From: Antedon bifida
Taxonomy: Eukaryota; Echinodermata; Crinoidea; Comatulida; Antedonidae
Length of the DNA stretch: 64,000 nt
Direction of reading: 5' to 3'
Assembly (NCBI GenBank): GCA_963402885.1
Contig: OY727102.1
Coordinates: 11,532,001 to 11,596,000 of the forward strand
This document shows, in pieces, positions 1 to 12,529 of this stretch. The translations under genes were made by a program, and so were the position numbers. Each line of letters opens with the position of its first letter. The first letter of the stretch is position 1. Under the pieces are notes generated by a model that made no database searches, had not been told where the DNA came from, and saw only the letters and a program-made list of their open reading frames with translations.

Positions 1-1709
1 AATACATAGATATTGAATTTTTTTACCTACATCATGAAATTTCTTCACTGGATTTTAACCATTTGTATATTTAGCCATTCTTAAGCTACGACATTGAGCC
101 CAATGTATTAATCTATCCTATTTGCTTTTGTTTGGTTTCAGTTACCAGTCCACCGTAATACCTCTATTTTCATAAGGCTTCCGTTCAAGGTAACCTTACC
201 TCATGGCGCTTTCAACTTTTCGACGACCTGGGAACTAGGAACTGGGAATTCATTTTGCGTATGTGGGGACATTGGGATTTGGCCGAACCAGGATTTTGAA
301 ATAAGGAAGTGAGAAAGACTGAGGGGGCTTAAACATTGTAACACCCCCCCCCCCCCCCCCGATGGGATGTGATAGGTCATTCGATTCATTGACCCATTTA
401 TGGCGGATTCTAGGTTGTCGAAATGAAGGATCTTCAATTAGCATAGGGTTTGAGTGGTACAGTATAATGCATTTATTTGTTGCTAAAGATGGGTTATTGT
501 AAATGTAATTAGTGAATTGTAGATATATCAATGCTCTCTCAAATTTGTAATTGTTGAATACTATGATTGTATTGTGTACCTTAATATAAAATCATTGAAG
601 AAACGGCTATACTAAGACTGAACATAATTTGTATAAATTTTTTCGTTACTGCTTTTTTAAAAATTATTCATAAAGGTTAATAATTATTCATAAAGGTTGA
701 TAATGATTGTAATTAATGTGTTTCTGTTTCTGGCTAAAGCTTCGTTCCCACTAGTACGTAAGATCACAACGATGGATTATCCAAACGGTTGCTTGTCATT
801 GGTCAACTCGCTTGCGTGTCATGACATTGCATCCTAGTGGGAACGAAGCTTTAGATGACACGACATATTAATACAGGGACTCTATTACTGGATAATTATG
901 TCCCGTTCGTACTTGTTCAAATTATATATCATTCGTAAGCGTAGTCGTATACATAGTCTATCAATGATATGATTACTTATTTACCCTGGTAATAATATGA
1001 GTTATCGCTAATTGGTAATTTCCATTACCCGGGATAATTTTTCTATACTTTTTTTATCATACAGGAATCATCACCGAATACAAACTTTATTACTAGTTAA
1101 CATTAATACCTTGCATATTATTAATTGAAAGCCAATGCATACATAGCGGTATATAGGCCTACAGCAATTACAAATTACGAACATATTTTAAAACTTTTTG
1201 TAAATTAAGGGAACGTCCGTTTATAGATGAGAAATCAAATATGTCAAATCTTTTTTTTCCAATGATTTTTTACTCAATAAAGACAAATTGGAACACTGTT
1301 TCTTTCTTGTTTTGTGTATTTATAATAAAACATGAATACTGTCCATACTGTGTTTTAATGATCTTCATTTGGATCTATATTAAGACTGACGTTGGCAAAA
1401 ACTGTACAGCAAAGATAAAATAACATTGTTTAAATGTTTGCATGGTGAATAAACACTAGTAAAGTTAGGTTTACACCATGTCACGTGTTTTCCAAAGGTA
1501 ATAGGGGTGAGAATGTCGTTTCCGAGGTACATGTAATGACATACTTGATACTACTATCCTAATAGTTCTATTTACTTTTATTATAATGTTGATAATGAAA
1601 GAACAAAGTTCATAACTTCACTATGAAGCCATTATGTTTATTTCCTTCCGATGTTGACTGTCGCTCTCTTATTTTCATGTGAATGTGAAATTATTACAAA
1701 CATACTGAC
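1..1709. other. 5' flank of the P450 cluster, no gene seen
   Basis: No exon or conserved protein is recognisable here. The stretch has a homopolymer C run near 346-360, one perfect fold-back element (734-854, listed separately), and from about 1407 onward the flank duplicated in front of P450-2 (about 4637 onward). Short open frames at 201-531 and 1241-1423 have AT-rich, low-complexity translations and are not supported as genes. Confidence 0.6.
734..854. mobile_element. Small inverted-repeat element (TTCCCACTAG family), copy 1
   Basis: The two ends form a perfect 21-bp inverted repeat beginning CTAAAGCTTCGTTCCCACTA and ending with its complement. The 121-bp element has no coding capacity, which fits a MITE or fold-back DNA element. 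A related element with the same TTCCCACTAG core lies at 44096-44251 and a weaker one at 45961-46085. Target-site duplications were not resolved. Confidence 0.7.
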
Positions 1710-4196
1710 ATGTTGTTCTCCTACTTTGACTTGAAATCAGCCTTGCTTGGAATAATAGTGTTCTTTTTGGTGTCAATTTTGTATCGTAGACGTGTACGAT
1801 CCAATTTTCCGCCCGGTCCACCAGGATGGCCATTTGTAGGCCATCTGCTGTCTTTAGGAAGTGATCCTCCACACGAAACAATAACAAAACTGGCAAGAAA
1901 ATATGGCAATGTAATGGGACTACAACTTGGTATATTTCCAGTCGTCGTATTGAGTGACTACGAGAGTATCAGAGAAGCTTTAGTCAAATCTGGAGACAAG
2001 TTCAGCGACAGACCAAGAATGGTTATCCTTGAGTATTTATATCATGGACGAGGTGATTCTTTTTAATGTAGACTATTCTAGTGATAATGTAGTATAATCC
2101 TAAGTATACCATACTTTAAAGAAAAAATATTTGTTGTTGAATATGTCACTTTATGTCATATAATAGAAAAAAAAATATTAAAAATTGGATCGAAAAACAA
2201 TTTATTTACCTGAAAAACTGTTTTTGGGGAACAATACATCTTTAAGTAACACCACGTAATTATATTTATTTTAAGATAACATGAAAGGAAATCAACTGTC
2301 GTAAATATTTTACTTTTAGATAGTCTTTCACCATTAAAATACAACAATAGTAACTTAGGAGTACTGTATATAAATCAGCGAGTGAATGTTAGCAAGTCTT
2401 CCTCCTCTTTAGCCATCATATCATCTTAAGACCTAATAACTTTTTCCTTATGATGATCGTCCAAGGCTAATTTGGAGAAGTCGGCTAATAAGCAGGAAAA
2501 AACACAGGTTCAAATGAATTGTTTTTTGTTTCAAAAGGTTTGGTTGGAGCTTATCACGAAAATGCACAAAAGGAACAACGGCGGTTTGCAATGGCTGTGC
2601 TTCGTGGTTTTGGTATGGGCAAAACAAGTTTCGAAGAAAAAATTAATGAAGAAATTGATATATTCGTTGATCACATCAAGAAAGAGCTATCCAATGTCTC
2701 ATTGAATCCGGCAAATATTCTCGGTGTAGCTGTCTCAAATATCACATGCTCAATTGTATTCGGTCGTCGATATAACTACAACTACGAAAGGTTTTTGAGA
2801 ATGCTCCACTTCATTGAAAAACGTATACAAATTGCTACAGCTGTTACACCTTTGAATTTTGTTCCTTTTCTGCAGTACTTTCCACATAAAGAATTCGATG
2901 ATGCTGTAAGTTGTACAACGGATTTTAACGAGTTTACGAGAGAAATCTTCGAAGACCATTGGAAAGATTACGACCCAGACAATCCTCGTGACTTCATAGA
3001 TGTTTACAGAGCTGAAATCGAGAGATCGAAAGGGCGATTTGGTTTCGATGAAGATAACATGACTCGTGTTATTGGAGATTTATTCTTGGCTGGATCTGAA
3101 ACCACATCAACTGCACTCCTCTGGGCAATGATGTACATGTCTAAGCATCCAGAGGTTCAGCAGAAGGTTCAGGATGAACTTGATCAGGTGGTAGGAGCAG
3201 GCAACCATCCAACAAAAGCTCATGTTCCACAGCTTCCTTACACTGATGCTGTTTTTATGGAGATCCAACGAATGGGAGCGATTGGTCCTATGGCAGTACC
3301 ACATGCCGCTACGGCGGACACAACTTTCAGAGGTTATGATATCAAGAAAGGAACGATTATCATGCCGAATCTATTCGCTGTACTACGTGATGCCAATGTT
3401 TGGAAAGAACCTTACACATTTTATCCAGAACGGTTCTTGGATGACAACAATCAAGTAATTCGACGGGAAGAATTGATCCCGTTTGGTATTGGTAAGAGAG
3501 CAGTGTTCATTTTATTACGTAATGGAAATTAGTTTACAACTTGACATATTTCATAATAACAGATAGAGATACAGATGTCAATGTACAATTATATTTTATT
3601 TAAAACAATTAAGTAAAGATGTATTGTCTCAAAAAAATGAAAAATTAAGATTAATAAAATGAGACTTCGAATAGGACATTATGCAGTTTTAACAAAGATA
3701 ATCACTTCCATTGAAAAATTCAAATGACAAAATAAACGGTTAAATCCAACCAAAAACTGGCGGCCAATTTGAATATTTTTTTGCTCCAAATTACAGTTTT
3801 TCAGGTAAATAATATTTTTTTCTATCCAATTTTTGCTCAAAGTAAATAACTATTATGTGACATTAAAATGGCATATCTAAAAACAAAGTTTAAAAAAAAA
3901 ATGTTCTTCATGAGGAAAATACATCTTTAAGTAAGCAAAATATTTATAAACATTTTCAATTATATTTTGAAATCATGTATAATAATTACAGTATCACGTA
4001 CTTGTTTACAGGTCGTCGTTCTTGCATAGGTGAACAGCTAGCTAACACAGAGCTATTGTTATTTTTCACCAATATAATGATGAATTTCAAGATCAACTGG
4101 TCAGATACTCAACCAGGGCCTGACAAACGCAGTAAAATTGGAGCAACAAGAATTCCGGATAATTTTGAAGTAATACTAACACAGCGCCATCAGTAG
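1710..4196 (+). CDS. Cytochrome P450 (CYP2-like clan), P450-1
   Basis: Predicted microsomal haem monooxygenase of 493 aa in three exons: 1710-2052, 2538-3491 and 4012-4196 (stop TAG); both introns are phase 1. Seen: N-terminal hydrophobic anchor (residues 11-25) followed by basic residues; proline hinge PPGPPGWP from residue 34; I-helix AGSETT at 299-304; K-helix ExxR as EIQR at 356-359; PERF at 411-414; and haem loop FGIGRRSCIG formed across the second splice with Cys437. Length is normal for the family. The first donor (GTGATT) is weaker than the equivalent GTATGT of P450-2. A candidate AATAAA lies at 4365. It is the left half of a tandem duplication with P450-2. The substrate is unknown; the CYP1/2/17 neighbourhood is a family-level inference. 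Confidence 0.92.
2120..2241. mobile_element. TTAA-flanked MITE in intron 1 of P450-1
   Basis: A 122-bp insertion flanked by TTAA on both sides (2116-2119 and 2242-2245). The paralogous intron of P450-2 has a single TTAA at 5344-5347 with otherwise matching flanks, so the empty site is visible. Its right end (TTTTTGGGGAACAATACATC) resembles ends in the second introns of both P450 copies and around 33090. TTAA duplication is typical of piggyBac-type elements; the assignment to that superfamily is inference. Confidence 0.72.
3610..3940. repeat. Interspersed repeat in intron 2 of P450-1
   Basis: AT-rich block with ends near GATGTATTGTCTCAAAAAAA and its rough inverse GAAAATACATCTTTAA. The interior shares the phrase GGTTAAATCCAACCAAAAAC with intron 2 of P450-2 and resembles blocks at 32860-33120, 38390-38680 and 41935-42190. 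Its presence in both P450-1 and P450-2 means it predates their duplication. It is probably a non-autonomous DNA element; boundaries are approximate. Confidence 0.5.
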
Positions 4197-4928
4197 AATA
4201 TTATAATGTCTGTGTAAGCCTACATTTTTATGAGGCCCCAACAAAGGATAAGGAGAAAGGAAGCAAAAACAGAACTTTACATAATTTAATATAACAACAT
4301 TTAATATATTACTCTTTCTTTTTATTGTGTTACATTATTGTTGGTAAAAAATAGGAATATACAAAATAAATATTATAGTAAAGGCTTGTATAATTATAGG
4401 CCTTATAAAGCGTTACGAAGATATTACCATTTCTTTGCAATGGGTCAAGATTTTCAAATTAAGCTCAGGAGTCGAAGATGAATTTTAGAAATTTTACATC
4501 ATGTTTTTTTATAATCAGCATGCTTCAAATATTATAAAGCACAATGTTTACAATTTCCCCTTGATTTGCACGTGAATGCACTTTTTTTGATATAGGGAAC
4601 TGCACTAATTGTAAAAATGAAGTGCTGCATTACTGTACAGCAAAGATTAAAATAACATTGTTTAAATGTTTGCATGGTGAATAAACACTAGTAAAGTTAG
4701 GTTTACACCATGCCACGTGCTTTCCCAAGGAAATAGTGTTAAATGTCTTGAGGTTTCGGAGGTTACATGCTTGATAGCACTATCCTGTAGTTCTATTTAC
4801 TTTTATTATAATGTTGATAATGAAAGAACAAAGTTCATAACTTCACTATGAAGCCATTATGTTTATTTCCTTCCGATGTTGACTGTCGCTCTCTTATTTT
4901 CATGTGAAATTATTAAAAACATACTGAC

Positions 4929-7216
4929 AGGTTGTTCTCCTACTTTGACTTGAAATCAGCCTTGCTTGGAATAATAGTGTTCTTTTTGGTGTCAATTTTG
5001 TATCGTAGACGTTTACGATCCAATTTTCCGCCCGGGCCACCAGGATGGCCATTAGTAGGCCATCTGCTGTCTTTAGGAAGTGATCCTCCACACGAAACAA
5101 TAACAAAACTGGCAAGAAAATATGGCAATGTAATGGGACTACAACTTGGTGTATTTCCAGTCGTCGTATTGAGTGACTACGAGAGTATCAGAGAGGCTTT
5201 AGTCAAATCTGGAGACAAGTTCAGCGACAGACCAAGAATGGTTATCTTTGATTATTTATATCATGGACGAGGTATGTGATCGTTTTATGCTTTTAATGTA
5301 TTCTAGTGATAATGAGTGTAATAAGTCCTAAGTAAACCATACTTTAAGTAACACCACGTAATTCTATTTATTTAAAGATACAGTAACATAAAAAGAAATC
5401 GACTGTCGTTTAATAGCAAATATTTATTGTTAGATAGTCTCTCACCATGAAAACTATAACAATAGTAACTCAGTATATCAGCGAATAAGCAAGTCTTCCT
5501 CCTTAAGTTAGCCATCATTACCATGTTAGGCGTTTTTGTTTCTTTCTGATGATCGTCCATGGCTAATTTGGAGAAGTCAGCTAATGAACAGAAAAACACC
5601 AGTTTCTAATGAATTCAATTTTGTTTCAAAAGGTTTGATTGGCGCTTATCACGAAAATGCACAAAAGGAACAACGGCGGTTTGCTATGTCTGTGCTTCGT
5701 GGTTTTGGTATGGGCAAAACAAGTTTCGAAGAAAAGATTAACGAAGAAATTGATATATTCGTTGATCACATCAAGAAAGAGCTATCCAATGTCTCATTGA
5801 ATCCGGCAAATATTCTCGGCGTAGCTGTCTCAAATATCACATGCTCAATCGTATTCGGTCGTCGATATAACTACAACGATGAAAAGTTTTTGAGAATGCT
5901 CCACTTTATTGAAAAACGTATACAAATTGCCACAGCTGTTACACCTTTGAATTTTGTTCCTTTTCTGCAGTACTTTCCACATAAAGAATTCGATGATGCT
6001 GTAAGTTGTACAACGAATTTTAACGAGTTCACGAGAGAAATCTTCGAAGACCATTGGAAAGATTACGACCAAGACAATCCTCGTGACTTCATAGATGTTT
6101 ACAGAGCTGAAATCGAGAGATCGAAAGGGCGATTTTGTTTCGATGAAGATAACATGACTCACGTTATTGGAGATTTATTCTTGGCTGGATCTGAAACCAC
6201 ATCAACTACACTCCTCTGGGCAATGATGTACATGTCTAAGCATCCAGAGGTTCAACAGAAGGTTCAGGATGAACTTGATCAGGTGGTAGGAGCAGGGAAC
6301 CACCCAACAAAAGCTCATGCTCCACAACTTCCTTACACCGATGCTGTTCTTATGGAGATCCAACGAATGGGAGCGATTGGTCCTATGGCAGTGCCACATG
6401 CCGCTACGGCCGACACAACTTCCAGAGGTTATGATATCAAGAAAGGAACGATTATCATGCCGAATCTATTCGCTGTACTACGTGATGCCAATGTTTGGAA
6501 AGAACCTTACACATTTTATCCAGAACGGTTCTTGGATGACAACAATCAAGTAATTCGACGGGAAGAATTGATCCCGTTTGGTATTGGTAAGAGAGCAATG
6601 TTCATTTTATTACGTAATGGAAATTAGGTTACAATTTGATATATTTCCTAATAATAGATAGAGATACAGATATCAATGTACAATTATCTTTTATCGAAAA
6701 AAAAATAATTAAAGATGTATTGTCTCAAAAAAATGAAAAATGAAGATTAATAAAAAGAGACTTTGAATAGGACATTGTGCAGTTTTAACAAAGATAATCA
6801 CTTACATTCAATTCAAATGACAAAATAAATGGTTAAATCCAACCATAGAGAAATTTTTATCCATGATCCAACCAAAAACTGGCAGCCAATTTTGACTATT
6901 TTTTTGCTTTAAATTAAGTTTTAAATCAAATTTTTGAAAATACATCTTTAAGAAAGCAAAATATTTATACAAATTTCCAATTATATTTTGAAATAATTAC
7001 AGTATCATGTACTTGTTTACAGGTCGTCGTTCTTGCATAGGTGAACAGCTAGCTAACACGGAGCTATTGTTATTTTTCACCAATATAATGATGAATTTCA
7101 AGATAAATTGGTCAGATACTCAACCAGGGCCTGACAAACGCAGTAAAATTGGAGCAACAAGAATTCCGGATAATTTTGAAGTAATAATAACACAGCGCCA
7201 TCAGAACTTTACATAA
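4929..7216 (+). CDS. Cytochrome P450 (CYP2-like clan), P450-2, start codon lost
   Basis: Tandem paralogue of P450-1 with exons 4929-5271, 5633-6586 and 7023-7216, about 497 codons, and an intact frame through the hinge, AGSETT, EIQR, PERF and the haem loop with its Cys. The codon aligned to the ATG of P450-1 is AGG (4929-4931), and an in-frame TAA lies upstream at 4914-4916, so no ATG opens this exon. The next in-frame ATG is past the membrane anchor and hinge. The stop has shifted three codons downstream because a deletion removed the original TAG. Candidate AATAAA at 7291. Possibilities are a non-AUG start (TTG follows at 4932), an unseen upstream exon, or a young pseudogene. Everything else looks functional. 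Confidence 0.8.
6700..6960. repeat. Interspersed repeat in intron 2 of P450-2
   Basis: Counterpart of the block at 3610-3940, shorter by internal deletions. Left end follows TTAA as GATGTATTGTCTC and the right end reads ATACATCTTTAA, so TTAA flanks are preserved here. This supports a TTAA-targeting element inserted before the P450-1/P450-2 duplication. Confidence 0.5.
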
Positions 7217-9951
7217 TTTAATATAAATTTGATATAAATCTTTTTATTGTGTTACACTATTGTTTGTTGATCAAAAATAGAAATATATAAAATAAATATA
7301 TTAATGACTTGTATAATTAAAAAGGCCTTCCATTTAGTGAAAGCAAATAACGTCATACGCTACGCAAATAACGTCATACGCTACGTATACAAAATTACAT
7401 TGGTATGTATTCTTTCCTTTTTTAATTGTCAACCAATAAAAAAATCGATGACGCTGTTACGAAAAGAGTAGAATTGTATGAGCTTATTATAGAATTTCTC
7501 CGTCTTTTATACTACGCATGATAAACAGACGATAAATAGATAAATGTACATTTTTCTTGTTGAAGACAAGATATCATCCTTGAACTAGAGAGTAACACTT
7601 CATACAGACTTTGATGAAAATAATATATTAAAGTACGATCAAATGATACAATAGAAACAATACACTCGTTGTATCGTTACGATTTTATTGTTCGCTGCTG
7701 AAAACAAAAGATAAATAAAGTTGTCATCCTTGAACTAAAGTAACTATGCATTGTATTATTATCTTCGATGGACATTCTATATTCACAACTCTGATCAGAT
7801 TGAAATCGTACAACTTTACTAATCTTATTCATCATGACGTCAATTTAATAAAAATATATATTTTCATTGAAGACTGTAGGAATTTATTTATAGTTCAAGG
7901 ATAAAAACTTTTCTAATTTCTTTTTTGTTTTCTGAGGAAAAAATGTATATATTATTATTTATTGTCGTTTTTTTATCGTCTTAGTGTAAACGAGCCTTTA
8001 CCATTAAATTTAGTCTAATTTCTAAAAAGTAAATTAATGACACGGATTGCAATTTGCATATGTCAGGTGTACCAAGATATGTGAACGTGTCATACCTCTT
8101 GGTCGTATGTCACCGTATAGAGTAGTGGCCGCGGTGGGGTACTAAGCGTGATGCACGGTGTACGTTAGGCTTAGTATTTGTGATAGAAAAAACTTAAATC
8201 AAAGAAGTCAGGGGCCAGTATAGATGGTATTTAAAGGCCAGGTGCGGGCAAAAAATTTCTATTGATCATACATTACAATAATTATCGATCTATAGTTTCC
8301 CCTATGTTTCATAATTTTTGAGATTTTATTTGTGTTACACGAGCTTGTTGAAAATAAGCACTTTCTTATTAGTGGGGGGATAGTTCAAATTACACAGTAA
8401 AATCTGTATTCTTTTGTACACAAATTTTGTAAATAGAGGGGCATTTTAAAAAGCTATGAAAAATAAACGGTGTGGTAAAAAATTTTATCAGATGACTAAA
8501 TATAGGTAATATAACTTGAATATTACATTTCTGATATTTTTATTCAACTTCACATTTTTATTTTCATGCTATAGCAAAAATTATCCACCGTATATCCACC
8601 ATCTTTTTTCACCGTCTAGGGAGTCACCAGACATGTTATTACATTAGGTTAACTACCTAACTACTGAAAAAAAGTCTTCCTGGTTTTTGTGGAAGAATTT
8701 TGCCAAATTTTGTATTTGACCATATTAAGGGAAATTCATATTTTTTCGTCTTGATTTCTGTTACAAATATTTGATTTATGTACAATTAACCAAATATTAT
8801 ATTTAAAATTCATGCCTGTACCTGAGCTTTAAGATAAGTTTTGTTCTTTTTTAATTGTTTGTGTAACTGTGATGATTTCGTTATGGTCTGTTCATGGTAG
8901 CAAAGTATATAATACAGTATTTGGGACTATACTTCACTCCTCAGATGTTTAGATTGTTGGAGTATGTGTAATTTTAATTTTAAAACAAAACAAAGCAAAG
9001 TTTTAAAATAGCAATGGTAATTTGTACTACCATAGTTTGTCATTCTCTTCCAACCTCCGCCCCTGACGCCCCTCCCGATGAGGCCCACGTTTTTAAAATA
9101 ACAAGAGCCAGACTTGCGCGAAAACACACATTATCATATAAATTCAATCATTTTCTAAATTTCTATGTACAAAGGATGGATTAAATGCGATTTTATAGCG
9201 TTATTATTATAGTTAAGACTATTTTGCCACCCCTTTTCAAAGTTTGAATACATTGGATTGTACAGTATTAGCAGTTAAGGTCATGATTAAATAATATATA
9301 TTTTCAATAAGCCTTACGATTTATTGGCCAATTCTAGATAATGTATCTACATTTTATTATCATCCGAACAAATTCTTTTATACAACTTAAACTAATCTAA
9401 ACATTTAAATATACAAGCTCCTACATCAACAAAATAATGGAATTTATGAAATTTGGCAAAAAAAAGCTAAAGCTAAACGTGTTGGTTAATTCAATAACAT
9501 TCATGTTACTTCAAGCACAATTGCAATGCACAAACATGAGGCAAAGTTTCTGTTCCGTTTTTGCAAAGATAACATTAATATAAAATATAATATTCAATTT
9601 GTAAAAGTAATTTTATGTAAATATTTAAATTGAAACCTCTTTTTACAGTCAGTGTGAAGTTTATGGAGTAACGAGAAGTAATTAGAAGTGCCTATGTCCG
9701 ACCATTTACTTCATTTAAAAAAACCACTGAATTTGTAATGTTAATCGTTAGTAACAGATATGTTTATGTACATTAGTAATAATAATGGTTTTGTTCATAA
9801 TATAAGTTACTTGTATATATTAGTAAAAAGGTAGCATGTTTTCAAAACGTAAGTATTTTGCTTTTAGTATCACCATACATCTCATGAATTTAATATTTTT
9901 TTTATATTCTTTCTATTGTCCTAATATCGAGGTGATTTCCAGTAGTCAACC
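7217..9951. other. Intergenic region between P450-2 and P450-3
   Basis: No gene is recognised. A 20-bp direct repeat built on CAAATAACGTCATACGCTAC occurs at about 7345-7385. From about 9470 to 9650 the sequence matches 13950-14220 downstream of P450-4, indicating that 3' flanking DNA was duplicated with those two genes. The rest is AT-rich and unremarkable by eye. Confidence 0.5.
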
Positions 9952-12095
9952 CTACGTGTACCTTGGTGTTGCTATTATCTGAAAGCTGTGAGGCACTCGT
10001 GTTGCTGCCAACTTTCCTCGTAAATTAGGAGCCGGTGCGTTTTTTGGCCTGGTAATATTGAAATTCATCATGATATTGGTAAAGAATAAATACAACTCCA
10101 TTTTAGCCAATTGCTGTCCGAGACACTCGCGACGACCTGTTGAAAAAGAGATTAAAGTGTGTTATTATTTATTTTCTATTCTGTAACTTTTATCTCTCAA
10201 CATTCAATCGGCATTAACGTATTTTACATTTGTAAATATATCCATTATCTCTTATTATTTGAATAAACATCTTTTATTTTATAAAATTTAAGACTTGGTC
10301 TTGAAGATGTTTTTTATTAACCTTGAAATTATCAGTAAAAAACATGTTTTCTCAAGCACTTTTGAAAGCATTAATTAAATAACATTTATTTTTTACTCAC
10401 CGATGCAAAACGGAATAAATTCTTCTCGACGAGTTACTTGGTTATTTTCATCAAGGAATCTTTCTGGACAGAACACATTTGGATTTTTCCAAACTTTGGG
10501 ATCTCGCAGAACTGCAAATATGTTGGGGATAAAGATTGTTCCTTTCTTAATGGCATAACCTTGGAAGGTGGTGTCGATTGTAGCTGCATGTGGTATACCT
10601 AGAGGGGTAATTGCTCCCATTCTCTGAATCTCCAAGAGAACAGCATCAGTGTAAGGAAGCTGGGGAATATGAGCTTTTGTCGGATCATTGCCTGCTCCTA
10701 CCACCTGATCAAGTTCATCCTGAACCTTCTGCTGAATCTCTGGATATAGAGACATGTACAAGAATGCCCAGAGGAGTGTTGTTGCTGTGGTTTCAGATCC
10801 AGCAACGAATAAATCAGTTGCCACACATGTCAGATTACCCTCGTCAAAAGATGTCATTTTATCTTTATTCTTTTCAATTTCATTTATATATATGTCGATG
10901 AAGTCACGAAGATTGTCTGGATCAAAATCCTCTGAATGTTCTTTGAGAATGTTTACTTGAATTTCTTTTAAATTTACATGTAACTTCCAGAATTCAGCAA
11001 AACTTGTATTTGGAAAATATTTTAGAATGGGCAAAAAGTTCATTGAACTTGCATTGCTTGCAAGTTCTACGCATCGATTTGTAATACGCAACATTTCTTG
11101 TAATAACGGGTCATCATAACTAAATCTACGACCATAGAGGACTGAAGTTAACACATTCGAAACAGAAGTATTGGTAATATGTGCTGGATCAAAGGCATTA
11201 TTTCGATATGTTTTCTTGATGTGGTCAATGTACATATAAATTTCTTCGTTAATTTTCCCCTCGAAACTTGTTTTGCCCATACCAAAACTACGAAGCACAG
11301 CCATTGCAAACCGCCGTTGTTCCTTTTGTCCATTTTCGTGAAAAGCGCCAAGAACACCTTATCATACGTTTAAAAAAACAAAATCAGCGAGTTAAAATTG
11401 AATACTAAAGTTAAACAGATTAATCACAATATTTGCTCTTAGTTAGACGATATTGTATTAACAATGAATCAGTGAATGGTGAATTGATTGAATGATGTAA
11501 TTAAGATGGATAAGGATAAAGAATTGATTCTCATAACAGGAATACCATATTTATCCTCGCAAACCAAATCAATCAGCATTATTTAGTAGCGTAAATAGGT
11601 TTCACCATCACTCATTCACATAAGATTTTCTTCATGTATGTATTTCATGTATGTATTTTATATTTGGCAATAAAAGAATAAGAATAAGACTGACCATTTT
11701 GACTCACCTCGTCCTTTGTTGAAACCTTCAAAAACCACAATCTTTGGTCTGTCACTAAACGTATCTCCAGATTTTACAAAAGCCTCTCTGATGCTCTCAT
11801 AGTCACTCAATACGAAAACTGGAAATACACCAAGTTTCAATGCCATCACGCTACCATATTTTTTTGCCATCTCCATTAATGTTTCATGAGGACTTTCGCC
11901 TGATAATGTCAGAAGGTTTCCAATATACGGCCATCCCCGCGGACCAGGTGGTACGCTTAAATTGTTACGTTTCCAATAATTAATTGATAATAATATGAAA
12001 ACAATTATTGGAAGCAAAAGAGACTTCAATTGGAGTTGTAACAGTTCCAGTTGGGTAATATCAGAATATATTCCAAGCAATGAAATAAACGCCAT
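9952..12095 (-). CDS. Cytochrome P450 (CYP2-like clan), P450-3
   Basis: Complete - strand gene, 509 aa, exons in coding order 12095-11708, 11357-10401 and 10136-9952. Both introns are phase 1 with GTGAGT donors. Seen: hydrophobic N-terminus, hinge VPPGPRGWPY, AGSETTATT I-helix, EIQR, PERFLD, and the haem loop FCIGRREC formed over the last junction with Cys453. The third exon is of the REC-LGQQLAKMEL type shared with P450-4, -5 and -6, unlike the RSCIGEQLANTE type of P450-1 and -2. A TATATAAA-like box on the coding strand lies at 12155-12162, about 60 bases upstream of the ATG. Probably an ER monooxygenase; substrate unknown. Confidence 0.92.
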
Positions 12096-12149
12096 TGTGA
12101 AAAGAGATTGTATAAAATCATAATCATCAATGAAATATGTCCACGCTAT

Positions 12150-12250
12150 TCAAGTTTATATAAAAAACCTAAATACCGAAATTTCTGACCAATCATAATT
12201 TATTGTTGCAACCCACTGACACACAATAATAACCCACATAATCTTAGAAG
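12150..12250 (-). promoter_or_regulatory. Putative promoter of P450-3
   Basis: Coding strand shows a TATATAAA box (12155-12162) and, further upstream, an inverted CCAAT element (ATGATTGGTC, near 12188). The same arrangement precedes P450-4 and P450-5, which supports a shared inherited promoter. Confidence 0.5.
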
Positions 12251-12426
12251 GTGATGATATTTTAATGACGTAAACTAATTTCTAGCTAGAGATCAAACCT
12301 ATGAATAGAGATTTATTTTGACGCTTTGAGCTCATTGTTTAGCAAACGCCTCATCTCTTTGAACAGATTACTCTCATATTAACGGGACAAAAACAATTTC
12401 TAACAATTCTCACCAGGGGCGGATTG

Positions 12427-12520
12427 CTATAAGTGGTCTATAACTGGTCTTAGCGCTTAGCCGGCTATAATTCGTGACGTAGCAATTAGTCTTTATTATA
12501 GACCATTGCTATAATATACC
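12427..12520. repeat. Small palindromic element
   Basis: Imperfect inverted repeat with ends related as TTGCTATAAGTGGTCTATAA and TTATAGACCATTGCTATAA. No coding potential. It looks like a small MITE remnant; boundaries are approximate. Confidence 0.4.
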
Positions 12521-12529
12521 AAGTATAAT

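Noticed and set aside
201..531. Two overlapping - strand open frames
   Set aside because: They cross a homopolymer C run giving poly-Gly, and show no domain or splice context.
2472..2705. Open frames overlapping P450 exon 2 in other frames (also 3107-3304, 6202-6553, 10611-10960, 26621-26851)
   Set aside because: Shadows of the real P450 reading frame.
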